This document shows positions 1 through 12,831 of a stretch of 64,000 bases of DNA, in pieces. Positions within the stretch are counted from its first letter, which is position 1. The number at the start of each line of letters is the position of its first letter. The notes beneath the pieces were generated by a model. The model was not told the origin of the DNA. It worked only from the letters and a program-made list of their open reading frames with translations, and searched no databases. Source of the stretch: Siphlonurus alternatus. Its lineage: Eukaryota > Arthropoda > Insecta > Ephemeroptera > Siphlonuridae. Position numbers and translations under genes: made by a program. The stretch covers positions 38,899,950 to 38,963,949 of the forward strand of contig OX463781.1 of the NCBI GenBank assembly GCA_949825025.1, given 5' to 3'.

Positions 1-941
1 TACAAACAAATTCTTAGTTAAAATACACACGTACAAAAATTATTAAACAACTAAAATTTTGGTAACATTATATAATACATAATATATATATAATATTTAT
101 ATTAAATAATTAAGCATGCATTTGAGTTACTTACATGTCCTTGCAATTTCTTGCGAAGATTGATGGAAAATGTCAAGCTCGTATTTACTGTACAGTTCAT
201 TTCAAAATGATTGAACTCCGGAAATGATGATATCAAATAGTTCCCCTGGATTTTGAGGGGGTTAAAAGGTTTGAAAATTATGAAAAAATTACAATACATA
301 ACTTAACGTTTTCTACCTAAATTCGTAATAAAAATTTTCATTGTCTATCTTTAGAGAGCTAAAAGAACAAAGCACTTGCTGCCTTTTTAACATTAGATTT
401 TCCTATTGTTTTTATTGAAAATTTAAAATGTTCTTTATTCCTGGCACGAGACTGCATTAAAAGTGGTCGAAAATACCCCCCCAAAAAAAACAAAAAACGA
501 TGTTATGCGAAGACTATGGTTGTATTTTTAAAAAAAGGGTACTTATGTTACTCATTTTGTAATTTAAAATTCCAGTTTTATGTCTCTTCGTATCCTAAAG
601 TTAATTTGTCTCTTTAAAAATTTACTTAAGCATATACTTAGTGAGTTACGCATATTTTTTTAAAAAAGTTACTTGAGAGCTTTAGGTAATAAAAATTTAC
701 TAAAAAAGTGAGAATTTATTTACAAAGAAAATTTCAGGTCTAAAGATAAAAAAAACTTGTTAATTTTTTATGTATTCAAAGAGGAAGAAAATCCTATATA
801 TATAGTTATTTCCCTTTAACAATTGAATATAAATTATAATATTAAATAGTTTTTTTTATATTAAAAAAAAAGAATATATAATTTTCTAAAAGCTCATGAA
901 AAACCCTTCAAAAAGAACATTTTATTTATTTCCTTTGTCTT

Positions 942-946
<5 letters not shown>
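1..946. other. AT-rich non-coding DNA
   Basis: Only very short open frames occur here, with AT-rich composition and A/T homopolymers. I see no inverted repeat, coding signature or RNA motif. Confidence 0.6.

Positions 947-981
<35 letters not shown>
947..981. repeat. (TA)n microsatellite
   Basis: Uninterrupted TA dinucleotides, about 17 units, followed by TGTATGCAT. Confidence 0.95.
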
Positions 982-986
<5 letters not shown>

Positions 987-1289
987 CATTATATAGATCT
1001 GTCTAAAAAAGAAAAGCTTTAAAGATGTTCAATTGTTTACTATTTTCACATGAATGATTTTTTATGTACATACATATAAAGAAAATGATAGCTTATATAC
1101 GATATATATACATACATATTATATAGTAATAGTTAAAGACTACAATGTTAAAGTGTCATTGAATTTTTGGCCAAGTGCCCACTATACAAAAAAAAAATCT
1201 TCTACTTATATAAAAGATAGGAGGCTAGGGTTTTCTGGCAGCAAGATTTTATATATGAGAAAAAGGTCCTTGCATTAGTCTGGTAATTG

Positions 1290-1464
1290 TCACCGTTTAT
1301 GACCGGGGTGGACATAAGAGATGATAGTTGACCCCTTGACGCTTCTTATAATAACGCCCACATATTCCATGATAGAGGCAATAGTGCAGCGTCGGCACTT
1401 GGTTATATGTGCAGTGTGAAGCACCGTGGTACGTTTTTGTTCTAGTAGCATTCGGTGGTACGGG

Positions 1465-1468
<4 letters not shown>
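1290..1468. other. GC-richer unique flank of a GA array
   Basis: This stretch is clearly richer in G and C than its surroundings and leads directly into the GA array at 1469. It shows no convincing coding frame. It is one of many GA/CT arrays in the window with such a flank, so it may be a regulatory island. That is inference. Confidence 0.35.
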
Positions 1469-1544
<76 letters not shown>

Positions 1545-1602
1545 AGGGAGGGAGAAAGGGAGAGACTGGTAAAAAGAGAGGGAAAGAGAGAGAGAGAGAG
1601 AG
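1469..1602 (+). repeat. (GA)n microsatellite, imperfect tail
   Basis: Pure GA from 1469 to 1541, then a purine-only tract with GGGA and AAAG interruptions and a second GA run to 1602. The apparent Arg-Glu and Ser-Leu frames here are products of the dinucleotide repeat, not proteins. Confidence 0.95.
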
Positions 1603-2280
1603 CGCAACAGCCACTGTGTCAACCCCCATGTGAAACAAAAAAAAAATGTAGTCTAACCCTCTCGTTTTCTCTCATTTTCAACATGTCAGTATATATGAGT
1701 GAACAAACGAGTTTCCCATATTATGTTTCACCCCCCTTTATATATGAAACTTTTTACCTTTATTCTAGTGCTTATTAAATACTCAAAGTCTCAAAAGGTT
1801 TTTTTTTACATAAAAAATGAGTATATTAAAAAAAAATGACTCAAAATATTGTTTAATTTTATGTTTTATTATTTTGGGAGAGTATTTTATTTCAATTTTT
1901 AAAGCAAAATTTACAATGTTATATTCGATTGCCTATATTATCAATTAAACGTAAGTTATAAAAATTAATTGTAATATACTTAAAAAGTTTCTACAGTACG
2001 TTATTATTCAAGTGAAAGTGAAATTTATATAAAGTGTAGCATATTTGTTTTAGAATTTCACCATGGCTTTTATATAAATTTACTGATTAAATTATTACAT
2101 TAATTTAAGTTTTAACTTAATTAAATAAAGTTTTTTACATTATTATTATAATTCTTTTATTTCATTTTTTAAATATAATATTAACCCCACATAACTATAT
2201 ACACTAACTTATGTTACATATCAGTATAACATTATATAATATCTGGTGTTATAATTTTCATCCCTGGTGTATTCATGTAT
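1603..2280. other. AT-rich non-coding DNA
   Basis: AT-rich spacer with no recognisable gene or structured repeat. Confidence 0.6.
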
Positions 2281-3224
<944 letters not shown>

Positions 3225-3371
3225 CTCTAGAGACCTTAAAATCGTGTTACAGAAAGTTGTCACGTCATAGTCCAGCAAATATTTAACATACAAACAAGGA
3301 GATAGACATTGCATGACTATGACGTCACAGAGTCTTTCACCTCCATTTTTAGGGTGTTGGGGTTTTAAAAA
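3225..3371. repeat. CRE-bearing hairpin repeat, copy 1
   Basis: The segment carries TTGCATGACTATGACGTCAC and an opposing GTCACGTCATAG further left, so the two halves are roughly inverted. Related segments lie at 23182-23335, 44515-44635, 47605-47735 and 62110-62225. This is a short dispersed inverted-repeat family with an internal TGACGTCA. Its right edge abuts the SINE that follows. Confidence 0.55.
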
Positions 3372-3746
3372 TCTGAGTGGTATTGGCCTCTGATTCGTAA
3401 TTGGATGGTCTTGAGTTCGATCCCAGCCATGCACCGCCAAACTTTTCACAAGTGGCGGCTGCTAAAGAACACCCACTCGTGCATCCGGGAGGTGATTGAT
3501 GCATTCCTCCATCATTTACCGACCATCCTGACTGAGGTTTTCATGGTTTCCTCAGTCATAATTAGGCGAATGCTGGGATGGAATGCTTAGGCTATGGCCG
3601 CCCCGGTTTGGAAAGGGCTCACAAAAGTAGGGTCTTATACGAAGAGCCGGGAGGTTAAATTCAATTCAGTCACATAATAATGGCCAGTACCCTACAACAG
3701 GGATGGGTTCAGTTAAAAAGCTAAAAAAAAAAGAAAAAAAGAAACT
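3372..3746 (+). mobile_element. tRNA-headed SINE with shared central domain
   Basis: A tRNA-like head carries a good Pol III B box (GAGTTCGATCCC near 3415-3426). An ACACCCACTCG/GGGAGGTGATTGATG segment follows, then the central domain TTTTCATGGTTTCCTCAGTC near 3537-3556 and a GCTGGGATGG motif. The element ends in an A-rich tail at about 3722-3746. Related copies lie at 43058-43537 (+) and 50279-50665 (-), where the head and the ACACCCACT block align. Small frames inside it are not genes. Confidence 0.8.
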
Positions 3747-4030
3747 GACAATACATAACATGCACGAGGTCTCCTATATTAAAATAAGCAATAAAAAATT
3801 AATTTCATGCAGATTATCCTTTATTTTTTTTTTTTTTGCTTAATTTTGAAATCATTGATTGCTACTATTTTTCAAATTCATGACTAAATTTTTGTTGACC
3901 AATATTAAAAACATAAAGTTTTACAGCTCAATATCACTTAGAGAAAACACTCAACATTTTCTTAGTATTCTTTTTAATGAAGGTCATCACTTAACCTTCA
4001 ATTTACACATAATAAAACGTGGTGGGTGAA
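3747..4030. other. AT-rich non-coding DNA
   Basis: Short AT-rich spacer with a T-homopolymer. Nothing else is seen. Confidence 0.55.
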
Positions 4031-4258
4031 TTAACATCGTAATCAGTCATCAACGGTGACTCAATCGCTTTCTTGCTAAAGGAGAAGTGATTAATTGCCT
4101 TCATGCCCACGCGTGCGACCAAGTGGACACTGGGGACTGGCGAACACTCCATCCTTCCCTAGAGGAAATCATGCGAGCACCACAAAGTGACCTCACTCTC
4201 GCCTCCTTCGCTTTCAATCTCAATACCACTTTCTCTGACGCAGTTTTAAACTAAATGA

Positions 4259-4262
<4 letters not shown>
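4031..4262. other. GC-richer unique flank of a CT array
   Basis: A unique segment of near-balanced base composition, including CCCACGCGTGCGACC, ends at the CT array. No open frame of note. It is a possible regulatory island by analogy with other array flanks. Confidence 0.35.

Positions 4263-4330
<68 letters not shown>
4263..4330 (+). repeat. (CT)n microsatellite
   Basis: Pure CT for about 68 bp. Confidence 0.95.
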
Positions 4331-4331
<1 letters not shown>

Positions 4332-4949
4332 CTTGTCTCAATTTGTCTCTCGTTTTCTATTCTTTTTTATTAACGATCTATATCATTGCAGTAAAAAAAA
4401 GTAATTAAATGTGTCACTCTATCTCATTAAGAAATTAAACTGACTTTTATTTTTAATTAAAAATAAATTCTTTTTATATAAATTATTGATTTTATATTGT
4501 TGATACTGATTTTTTTTATAGATGATAATTTTATGAAGTTTTAATACACAAATATACATATTTATATTATAAATAAAATTAAAGTTTAAAGAAAATTGTA
4601 AGTGATATATTTTAACTACAAAAATAGGAATAGTGTATAAAGAAAAAAACATCTTCCATTTTTAAGAAGGCTTTTGTTGTTGATTTGCTTATCAATAAAA
4701 TATTAATCTTACCAGAAATCAAAAACGGTGTTTTTGCAACTCGGTTTTTATACTCGTATGTCGATCATGTGTCAGAGTGAAATTTTAATGCTATATCTTT
4801 CGTCAATTTGGGTTCAACTTTTCAATAAAATACAATTTTATTTTACTCGCGATTAATTTAAATAATGAACTGTTATATTCAGATAAAAAATATGTATATT
4901 TACACAGAAAACAGACTGCATATTTAAATGGTTTAATATCACTTTATAT
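4331..4949. other. AT-rich non-coding DNA
   Basis: No supported feature. Confidence 0.6.
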
Positions 4950-5299
<350 letters not shown>

Positions 5300-6116
5300 C
5301 AAACACATTCAGTAGTATTTAATTTAATTAAAATGCATCCATTAAAATGGTGTATATTTTCCGTTTGAAAAAAACATTATAATGCATTTTATAATTTTTT
5401 TAAAGAACTGTTTTTCAAAGGTAAATGACAAGAAATATTTTTTTTCTATGAAGTATTATATAATTTATCTGTTTGCATCATAATCATGTTATATAATAGA
5501 TAGAAGCATTTATAGAATTGTAATTTATTGTAATATATTAATGGTTGCTTAATATTCTATACAAGAAATATATCCATTAAACTCCCTAATCACATCTATA
5601 ATATTATACTGTACATTTAATATGTATAATTTCAGTCAAGCGTGTATAATATATTCTAACAAATAATATATACCTACAGCTTGCATTCGCACATTCAAAT
5701 TCTACTAATGGATTACTATTTACATTCATAAATATTGTATAAAAATATGTTGCAATAAGTATTTACATATTTTTTATATGTAACAGTTTTATTAAAAAAA
5801 AATGATATCAATCTGATTTGAAATTAAGCTTACTTAATATGAAAATAAATATTATTAAAAGCTGTTTTTGTAAAACACACTACACAATACATTATTTATA
5901 TTATAATTTATAATTCAGTTACTGAATTTAAAATTATTTTATTATTATTTATACGTTTTCTTAAAAGTGCTTTTTTCATTATTCATAATTATACAGCACA
6001 AAGCATCAATATTAACGTAAGCTTAAGTATTGTGTTATTTTTAATAAAAGTATTAAAAGTAAAAATCAATCTTCCCATTGCCCAATCTTAAAATAATATA
6101 AATATTATTTTGACTT
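5300..6116. other. AT-rich non-coding DNA
   Basis: No supported feature. Confidence 0.6.
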
Positions 6117-6445
6117 TTAAGGATGAATCTCAGTAGGTTGAGATCTCGCAATCGTACCGTCTGAATGCAACAAGACTTGCAGGGGACTTTGAACTCACCA
6201 TCAATAGGTGGCATACAAATTTTGAAGCGAATCTGTCTTATCAGTTTTATGCGAAAACTGAGGTAGAAGTTTAACATTGGCCTTATGGACGAAAATCGTG
6301 CGGAAATAGAGCTGTTGTAAAAAAACTGCAAGACTGAATTCGCTCAAACCATAAGCGATTAAGTTCTAGAACATTCTCGATTTTATTTGATTTGTTTGCA
6401 GGGAAATGTTCTTTGACTCCAGCAGTAACTGAGATTCATCGTTAA
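6117..6445. mobile_element. TTAA-flanked MITE, family A, copy 1
   Basis: The element spans 6121-6441 (321 bp) with TTAA on both sides (6117-6120 and 6442-6445). Its ends are imperfect inverted repeats, GGATGAATCTCAGT and ACTGAGATTCATCG. Internal landmarks shared by all copies are CACCATCAATAGG, ACTGAGGTAGAAGTTTAA and GGAGCTGTTGT. TTAA duplication is typical of piggyBac-type elements. No transposase is encoded, so it is a non-autonomous derivative by inference. Confidence 0.85.
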
Positions 6446-6675
6446 GAAAAAATACATTTTGAGCTATTATTATTTGTACTGTACTATAACACTGCATGTT
6501 AAATATTTACATCTGTCACAGCTAGCGTTTAAAATTTTACAACAATATTTTAATGGTTTTACAATGTTCCAAATATTAACAGTACATAACTCAAGATCTT
6601 CTATAGTAAATAAGCTGCAATAACAAAAATTATGTACATGCTTGAATTTTCTCGCATGTAATTTTTTATTAAAAC
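6446..6675. other. AT-rich spacer
   Basis: No supported feature between two inverted-repeat elements. Confidence 0.5.
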
Positions 6676-7029
6676 AAAAGGTAACACGCCCAATGTTAAA
6701 AAAATCACAAACATATAATATATGAAAATTATGAAACATATCTTAAAATGTTCTCCTATACAATGCTATAAGAAGCTTAAATATTAGGTATACAAATTCG
6801 GTCTAGTTTGCGAGTTATGTACTTTTAAAGTTGAATAATTAAACATGGAACTTCCATTTCTCCATTGTAAATTAATCAACTTTAAAAATTCATAACACAT
6901 AAACTAGATCGAATTTGTATGACCTAATATTATAGCTACTGATAGGGGATGTAGAGGAGAACATTTTAAGATATGTTTCATAATTTTTATGTGTCTGAAT
7001 AGTTTTAACGTTGGGCGTATTACCTTTTA
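6676..7029. mobile_element. Long-hairpin element, family C, diverged copy
   Basis: The ends AAAAGGTAACACGCCCAATG and its approximate reverse complement (GTTGGGCGTATTACCTTTT) bracket a nearly full-length stem. The arms share TACTGATAGGGGATGTAGAG and TTCATAATTTTTATG with the copies at 30195 and 31015. It is an older, more diverged member with different outermost bases. Confidence 0.75.
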
Positions 7030-7222
7030 GGACTGTCTCACACAGAATCGTATGATATCGCAGCGTATGATAAAAGAACCTATGCGATCAGGTGTACGAG
7101 CGCACACAGCTTCGTATCGTATCGCATGCGATCGTACGTTTCTCATTTAGAACTGGTTCTAAATTTTTATCATACAAAGTCATACGATACCATACGATAC
7201 GAAATTAGTGTGCGACCCCCCT
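7030..7222. mobile_element. Inverted-end repeat, family H, copy 1
   Basis: The ends GGACTGTCTCACAC and GTGTGCGACCCCCC are imperfect inverted repeats, and the interior is rich in CG and ATCG words (TCGTATCGTATCGCATGCGA). A related copy is at 38756-38932 with the same ends and AGAACTGGTTCTAAAT-like core. No coding capacity. Confidence 0.65.
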
Positions 7223-8546
7223 TACCCTTAAGACTGTTTATGTAGTATTGGCTGTTAATTGTCACTTTTTTATGATAAAATTGATAAAAGAGTGTACTGT
7301 GATATAATACTTGTGTTAATTATCACACCCTTGAGTGAGGAAGGTTAAGTGTGAATGCTTCCTTTGTGCCCGCCGACTGGAAGACTGTAGTAAGAACAGC
7401 CACTTGAGAAAGACTCTTTCAACCCTCCTCAGACATGTCGCTAATAGCAACAGTCTCAAGTGCGACATTTTTCTAAAGTAATTATTTCTCTTCATATAGA
7501 ACAAAGGAAAGGAAAGTGAACTACTATGTAATTTTAACCTTCACAAATTGAAAGTAAATTTTTGTAATTGTATTTTTTATGCATTTTTAAATTGCATTTT
7601 TTTTTTATTAGTATATTTTTTACGTTTTAAATTTTATTATAAACAAAGTGTAAACTTTAGGGTGTTTCCATTAAAATTATATTAATGTCTACTTCACAGA
7701 ATATTATCTTTCCTATAAAATATGTGTAATTAAAAATTAGTATAAAAATATTTTGAAAATTACTAAAAATCAGCCATAAAATAGTGTAAAGATACACATA
7801 TTTTTGGCGTACAATTTTTCATTTTAATTTTATTTCCATGTACAAACCAATAAAATTGAAGTTTTCTTGAATCAAGGAAAAAAATCAGTGCAATAATTAG
7901 AAAATTCACATGAAATTCAGTTACCAAACACATGCAACAACATTTAAATTAACTCTTAAACAATATAAATTTTACTACTATCAGAAAATCTTAAAAAACA
8001 ACCTTTTAATCAAATAATCGTATAAAATTTGAGCTAATTATTTCTATATCGAAACATATAAATTTTAATAAAAAAATATTAAACAATTCAACTCAACGAG
8101 AAATGTAAAAATTAATATAATAATGTTTATTTACATTATGTTATTTCTATACATTTACATTTAAGAAGTGGCGCTGAATTGAAATGAGAATGTGTGTTGT
8201 AATTTATGTTGTTCGTAAACAAATTTAGCATATATACCCTGCAGGGTGAACTGTATATTCTCATTTTAATAATGCACTCGTAATCCTGAACGCTCCAATA
8301 TGTAAATCTGCGATTAGCGCTTTTAATCTGTTGATGCTGGCGCGCGTTAGTGCGAAAGTGGGATGAAAACGAAGAGATTTTGAGAGGGGGGAGAAAAAGC
8401 ATCAGCCCGTGAGATGAGAGAAATACAAGCGGCGGTATTATTTTCTGTACTGGAATGTTAATACAAAATACCGTATGATATTGCAATTACAACAAATTGT
8501 TCCTCTCATTGCATGTTTTTTTTTAAAAAACATTTATGTTGATTAA
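7223..8546. other. Mostly AT-rich non-coding DNA
   Basis: No recognised repeat. A patch of more balanced composition at about 8280-8440 contains GGCGCGCGTTAG. Frames there show no recognisable protein. Confidence 0.5.
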
Positions 8547-8632
8547 AACATAATTATTGTTACTTTATAATTTTTGATATATTATATTTAATTATATATA
8601 TGATGATTGATGATAATCAAAAATTCAATATA
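8547..8632 (+). repeat. Left copy of a ~90-bp duplication flanking a SINE
   Basis: AACATAATTATTGTTACTT and the following AT-rich sequence, ending in GATAATCAAAAATT, reappear in the same order at 9050-9143 with small indels. The two copies bracket the 5S-headed SINE. Confidence 0.7.
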
Positions 8633-8689
8633 TATATTAAATTTATTTTTTTAGCAAATCCTATAGGGTATTTCTACCTACTAATTAAA

Positions 8690-9050
8690 ATAATTACAAA
8701 ATACTTTGAAACCCCGAACCTTCCGAAACCCTAACTTGAGATTGAGCGTTTTGCGAGCTTTTCCGGAACGAGAGCGGACACGGCTTTGTAGTCCATCCCG
8801 GCATTTGCCTGCGACTGAGGAAAACGTGAAAACCTTAGCTATGGGATGGATGCTACAGCTTTTTTCAATGAACCTTAAGTACAATGGTCCATAGCCAGGG
8901 AAACCACATAGTGGAAGAGCGCAAGGATTTACCCCTGGGTGGGAAATGTGGTTTTTGTTGAAAATGGTCACCCATCTAACTACTAACCAAGCTCGGCGTT
9001 GCTTGACTTCGGTGATCTTATAAGACCACCACACTGCGTCACATCACCCA
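8690..9050 (-). mobile_element. 5S rRNA-headed SINE (SINE3-like)
   Basis: Read on the - strand, the head (about 9046-8957) contains GATCACCGAAGTCAAGCAAC and TTAGATGGGTGACC, the hallmark internal-control and 3' segments of animal 5S rRNA, but with substitutions and no intact 5S ends. A central domain follows (GTTTTCACGTTTTCCTCAGT, AAATGCCGGGATGG), then a unique tail. The 5S head plus SINE body is the SINE3 architecture. The frames on both strands here are incidental. Confidence 0.85.
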
Positions 9051-9143
9051 ACATAATTATTGTTACTTGGTTTATAATTATTGATTTTATATATTAAATT
9101 AATTATATATGATGATCATATTGATAATCAAAAATTAAATTCA
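9050..9143 (+). repeat. Right copy of a ~90-bp duplication flanking a SINE
   Basis: This repeats the left flank at 8547-8632. It is far longer than a normal SINE target duplication, so either the SINE landed in a tandem duplication or a local duplication accompanied it. Confidence 0.7.
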
Positions 9144-9605
9144 TAAATCAGTATGAAATTTAATTGAAAAAAATTAAAACTCATGAATTTTCACAATATG
9201 TGGTAATATGATTAAATATTAAGTATTAGGTGGATAGTTTTAAAGTGCTGTGTGATTATTTTATCGTGGTACAGAGACTATATTGATTTTAATGGTAAAT
9301 GATCCACGTGCAAGCCGATAGTCATTGAATGACAATTAATTGTGGCTGCGAACCTCCTCGTCCCGATATGCGCGGTTGTGTTGGCAGCATTGCCTGTCTA
9401 CTGCTGTTGAAATTGCACCAGCTAGCACAAAAAAAAATCAATTGCATTATTCGGTTAATTTAACATGAAATTTTATTATAGCAGTCATGGATAATACACT
9501 TAATTAAAGATACTTTTTATTATAAGTATTATAACCAAAACAGCAATCATTTCACAAATTTGTGACAAGCTTATATAATTATGTGTACTTCTAAAAAAAA
9601 GAAAA
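9144..9605. other. AT-rich non-coding DNA
   Basis: A more balanced patch lies at about 9290-9430. Nothing recognisable. Confidence 0.5.
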
Positions 9606-10005
9606 TTAAAGGAGGGGAACCGCTTCAGCTTTTATATATATTTTTTTTTACTGTAAAAAAAAATAATTGTACAAAATAAAAAAACATCGACATCCGCCAT
9701 CTATTTGTTCAAGCCGTTCGCGGTTAGATGGAAGGCGTTCAAAACGAGCGCCGCATATTTAGGGGCATACGTCATCACACGGTGCATGTGCAGAATGTTA
9801 ATATTTGCTCTTTGCGTTCTGCACATGCGCCGTGTGACGACATATGCCCCAAAATCCGTGGTGCTCGTTTTGAACGTCAATCGTCGAACCGGCTGGAAGA
9901 AATAGACGGCGGATGTTGTTGAAAATTGTTTGGTACATTTATTTTTTTTTACATTATTTATACAATTATAAAAATATAAATACTGCAGCGGTTCCCTTCC
10001 TTTAA
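9606..10005. mobile_element. TTAA-flanked hairpin MITE, 392 bp
   Basis: Between TTAA at 9606-9609 and 10002-10005 lies a near-complete inverted repeat. The ends are AGGAGGGGAACCGCT and AGCGGTTCCCTTCCT (last base before the TTAA). Inner arms match as CACACGGTGCATGTGCAGAA and TTCTGCACATGCGCCGTGTG around a short loop near 9805. The arms are GC-rich inside and AT-rich near the ends. Two overlapping frames in it are by-products of the palindrome. Confidence 0.85.
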
Positions 10006-10881
10006 TTTAGAATTAATATAAAAAAATGCATTATTTGGAAATTTAAACGTTTGTGACGTAGCACTAACTCTAAACTAATGTCCAGAGAGAGGCAACAGCA
10101 AAAATAATGAAGTTTTGGGGGACTTAAAGAAATAATTTAGAGAAAAATAAGATATCTTGATTCATTATCATTTATCAGAAGATCCTTAAATGGGAAGGGG
10201 GAAGGGAGGATATATTTTTAAACTAATGTCTTTAACAGTTACTTATAAAAAATCATTTTTTTCTAACATGGTGGCTTATGGAGAAAATTTTCCCGCCAGT
10301 TAACACTTGAACCCTCCATTGAATAAATCAATATAGGATTAGCACTGCATATTAGCTTTTCTGCTAAATAAAAAGACTATTTATTTATTTTATTTATTAT
10401 TATTATTATTATATATACTCTGAATGACGAAAACAAAATTATATAATTTTTCTCGCACTGCTTCTTATAATTGCATACAAAATTGATAATTATACTTTTT
10501 ATCAACGACTTTTAAATAACATTTTATCAAATTTAAAAAAAAGAAATCAGTTTTACTATATACTACTTATAAAATATATAGGAATAACCGGATTGTGAGA
10601 AAATTATATAATATTTAATACATTAACTTAAAACAAACTTTCCATGTTGGCGTTTTACATTGTACTATAAATTTTACACTTTTAATTATGAAATATTGAG
10701 CCATACTCAAAGTTTTTAAATGAAACATCTGTTGTTTCATTTTAGCTGTTAATTCAGTTGAAAGCTTTAATAGAGTTATTGTGCATTTGCTAAATATTTT
10801 TCATACTTTTGATGTATGAATGTAACAAATAAAATAATTAGTATTGATATTTCAAATTTCAAACACCATAACCATTCCACA
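10006..10881. other. AT-rich non-coding DNA
   Basis: No supported feature. Confidence 0.6.
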
Positions 10882-11215
10882 ATGGAGTATCGACCTCAAT
10901 TTTTTTTACAACAGAAATGATAGAGGGTGCAAAGTTACTTGTATGTTAAAAACACTATGATTTTTTCAGATTTTAAGTCCAGGAACTATTTTTAAAAAAT
11001 TATTAAAAGTACTGAGAAAGTGACGCCTCTTGACGCCTCTTTTAATAAAAAGATAGGACCTAAAAGGGGCGTGAGTTCAAACCCAACCTCGGTAAAAGAA
11101 ATTAGCAATACTTCCCGTATAGTAAAAAATCTGAAAAAAATCAGAAGTGGCATAATTTCGCACCCTCTGTTCATTTTTGGCAATGAAATTTTTTGAGGTA
11201 GATACTCTATTATCA
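10882..11215. mobile_element. Family B inverted-repeat element, copy 1
   Basis: The ends GGAGTATCGACCTCA and TGAGGTAGATACTC are inverted repeats, followed inward by matching GAGGGTGCAAAGTTA and AATTTCGCACCCTC and by CAGGAACTATTTTTAAAAA. The interior carries a tRNA T-arm-like word, GAGTTCAAACCC. Copies lie at 17304-17635, 40848-41165 and 48890-49197. Confidence 0.8.
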
Positions 11216-12353
11216 AAGAGGAATAAAGTCGACCTCTTATAGTGATAAAAATTTCTAAGTTACAATTTTATATGTAGCATTATGCATGCATTATTCTTAA
11301 ATAGTAACAAAATTACATGCATAACATTACATACATATTAAGTTCATTACAAAATAAATTCAACAACACAACCCTAAATTCGTATATAATAGTAAATTTG
11401 CACATTTTAATGTAAACCATTAAATTTTTGCAAAACATTAATTAAGGTAATTGCTTCATTAAAAATTATATATAAATTTAAGTAAAATTTAATGTTTTAA
11501 CACTTTATTTACGTGGGGAAAGACACTTTATGAACATCATTGTATTTTTTCAAGCATTAAATCTACTTAATATACTAGCAAAAATAAAGTGTAAAAGTGT
11601 ATAATTTTGCTTTTAAAACTTGATAATTATATTTAACATTTTAACCAAAATATTATTTAATCCTGTTTTATAAATACTTTTGGTGGTTACTTTGTTAAGG
11701 CCATAAACACACACACACACATGCCTGGGGCTACTGACAATAGCGTGTGTAAGTGCTGAATCGGATGAACCTCAAGTTTTTAGTGAGTGTAAAAGAATCT
11801 TTCTTTGACGCGACCGCAGGCAACAGTGCGCGAAATTGCATCAGAGGAATGAACGAGTCGTGTCACGTCATACAAAGGAATGTGACGTGATTAACAGTAC
11901 AAGGTAAATTGTTCCATTTCACTCGGAGTATCATCACTTAATCTATGTCATGAGCACCATGAAGTTTAGAGGAGGGTAGTCAATGTGTGTAACCCTGAAA
12001 CCATGCAGGCATTTGACCTGAAACTAAAAGGACAACCACTAAACTTCAAAATTCTCTCTCTTTGTCTCTCGAATCTCTAAACTTTTAGTTACTAATTCTA
12101 AAAACAATATTTGTACTTTTATTGTCTCTGTTTTTTCAGTACTAAATTTGTACTTAAAAATGCTAAAAGTAATGAAAATATGGTTTAATTAGCCCATTTA
12201 ATGTACTGAAACTTAAAAATTCCTTAATGTAAGGTGAAAATAATTGAATTGTACTGAAATCGAATTCAGCATCTAATAATTTATCTCTCTCTTTCGACAT
12301 ACGTGTCTCCGTCTCTCTGTCTCTCTCTCATCTACAGTTCAACATATATTATG
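11216..12353. other. AT-rich DNA with a GC-richer island
   Basis: A small CA repeat lies at 11707-11722. The following patch to about 12010 is more GC-rich and has a short inverted pair TCACGTCA (11873-11880) / TGACGTGA (11883-11890). The rest is AT-rich with scattered TCTC words. No coding frame. Confidence 0.5.
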
Positions 12354-12474
12354 TAAGGTTACCACCGGAAGTAGCCGGAAGTGGGAGTATTTTGGCCAAA
12401 CTATGGCCATGAAAAATTTAAGACTTTTGCAGGGAGATTTATATAAATATGAAAGTAGATTTTATTTGACCAAG

Positions 12475-12735
12475 CAGTGACATTGGTAGCGCACCCGCCT
12501 CGCATGAGGAAGGTTGCGGGTTCAAATCTCGGTCACGGGTGAGATATTTTTCACCACTTTTCCAGGGTTTGGACAAGTGACTGCATTTGGGAGGTGCATC
12601 TTAGGGTGTACCGGGCTTCCTGCTACAGGTTTCCATGGTTTCCTGTAGTTAATATGCCGAATGACGGGAAGTTTAATTAAGACTGGGGCTGATGCTCGTA
12701 TTCGTACGGGTTTGTTATAGCAATATACTGTTGTT
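12475..12735 (+). mobile_element. tRNA-headed SINE, second head type
   Basis: The head has TTGGTAGCGCACCCGCCT, a good B box (GCGGGTTCAAATC) and GTGAC...GTCAC pairing of acceptor-like strands. The 5' half of the D arm is missing, so it is not a working tRNA. The body contains GGTTTCCATGGTTTCCTGTA and GCCGAATGACGGGAAG, a diverged form of the central domain in the other SINEs. Confidence 0.7.
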
Positions 12736-12831
12736 AAGTTTGAATAATATATTATATATGCTGTAGTAAGCTAAAATTGTAAATATATTAAAAAAATAAT
12801 AATAAAATTTAACCAATTCTTAGAAAGAGTC

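Noticed and set aside
1409..1633. Arg-Glu and Ser-Leu repeat open frames here and at all other GA/CT arrays (for example 19002, 23557, 28647, 48192, 59071)
   Set aside because: Both strands stay open only because GA/CT dinucleotides contain no stop codons. No flanking coding signal.
7223..8135. Possible gene region from short - strand frames
   Set aside because: Frames are short, lack motifs and are not supported by composition.
8681..9034. 117-codon - strand frame
   Set aside because: It coincides with the 5S-headed SINE; the residues come from 5S and SINE body sequence.
8957..9046. Functional 5S rRNA gene
   Set aside because: Only the internal control region and 3' middle part are recognisable. 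The ends are missing and it continues into a SINE body.
12475..12545. Functional tRNA gene
   Set aside because: The left half of the D arm is missing and SINE body follows directly.
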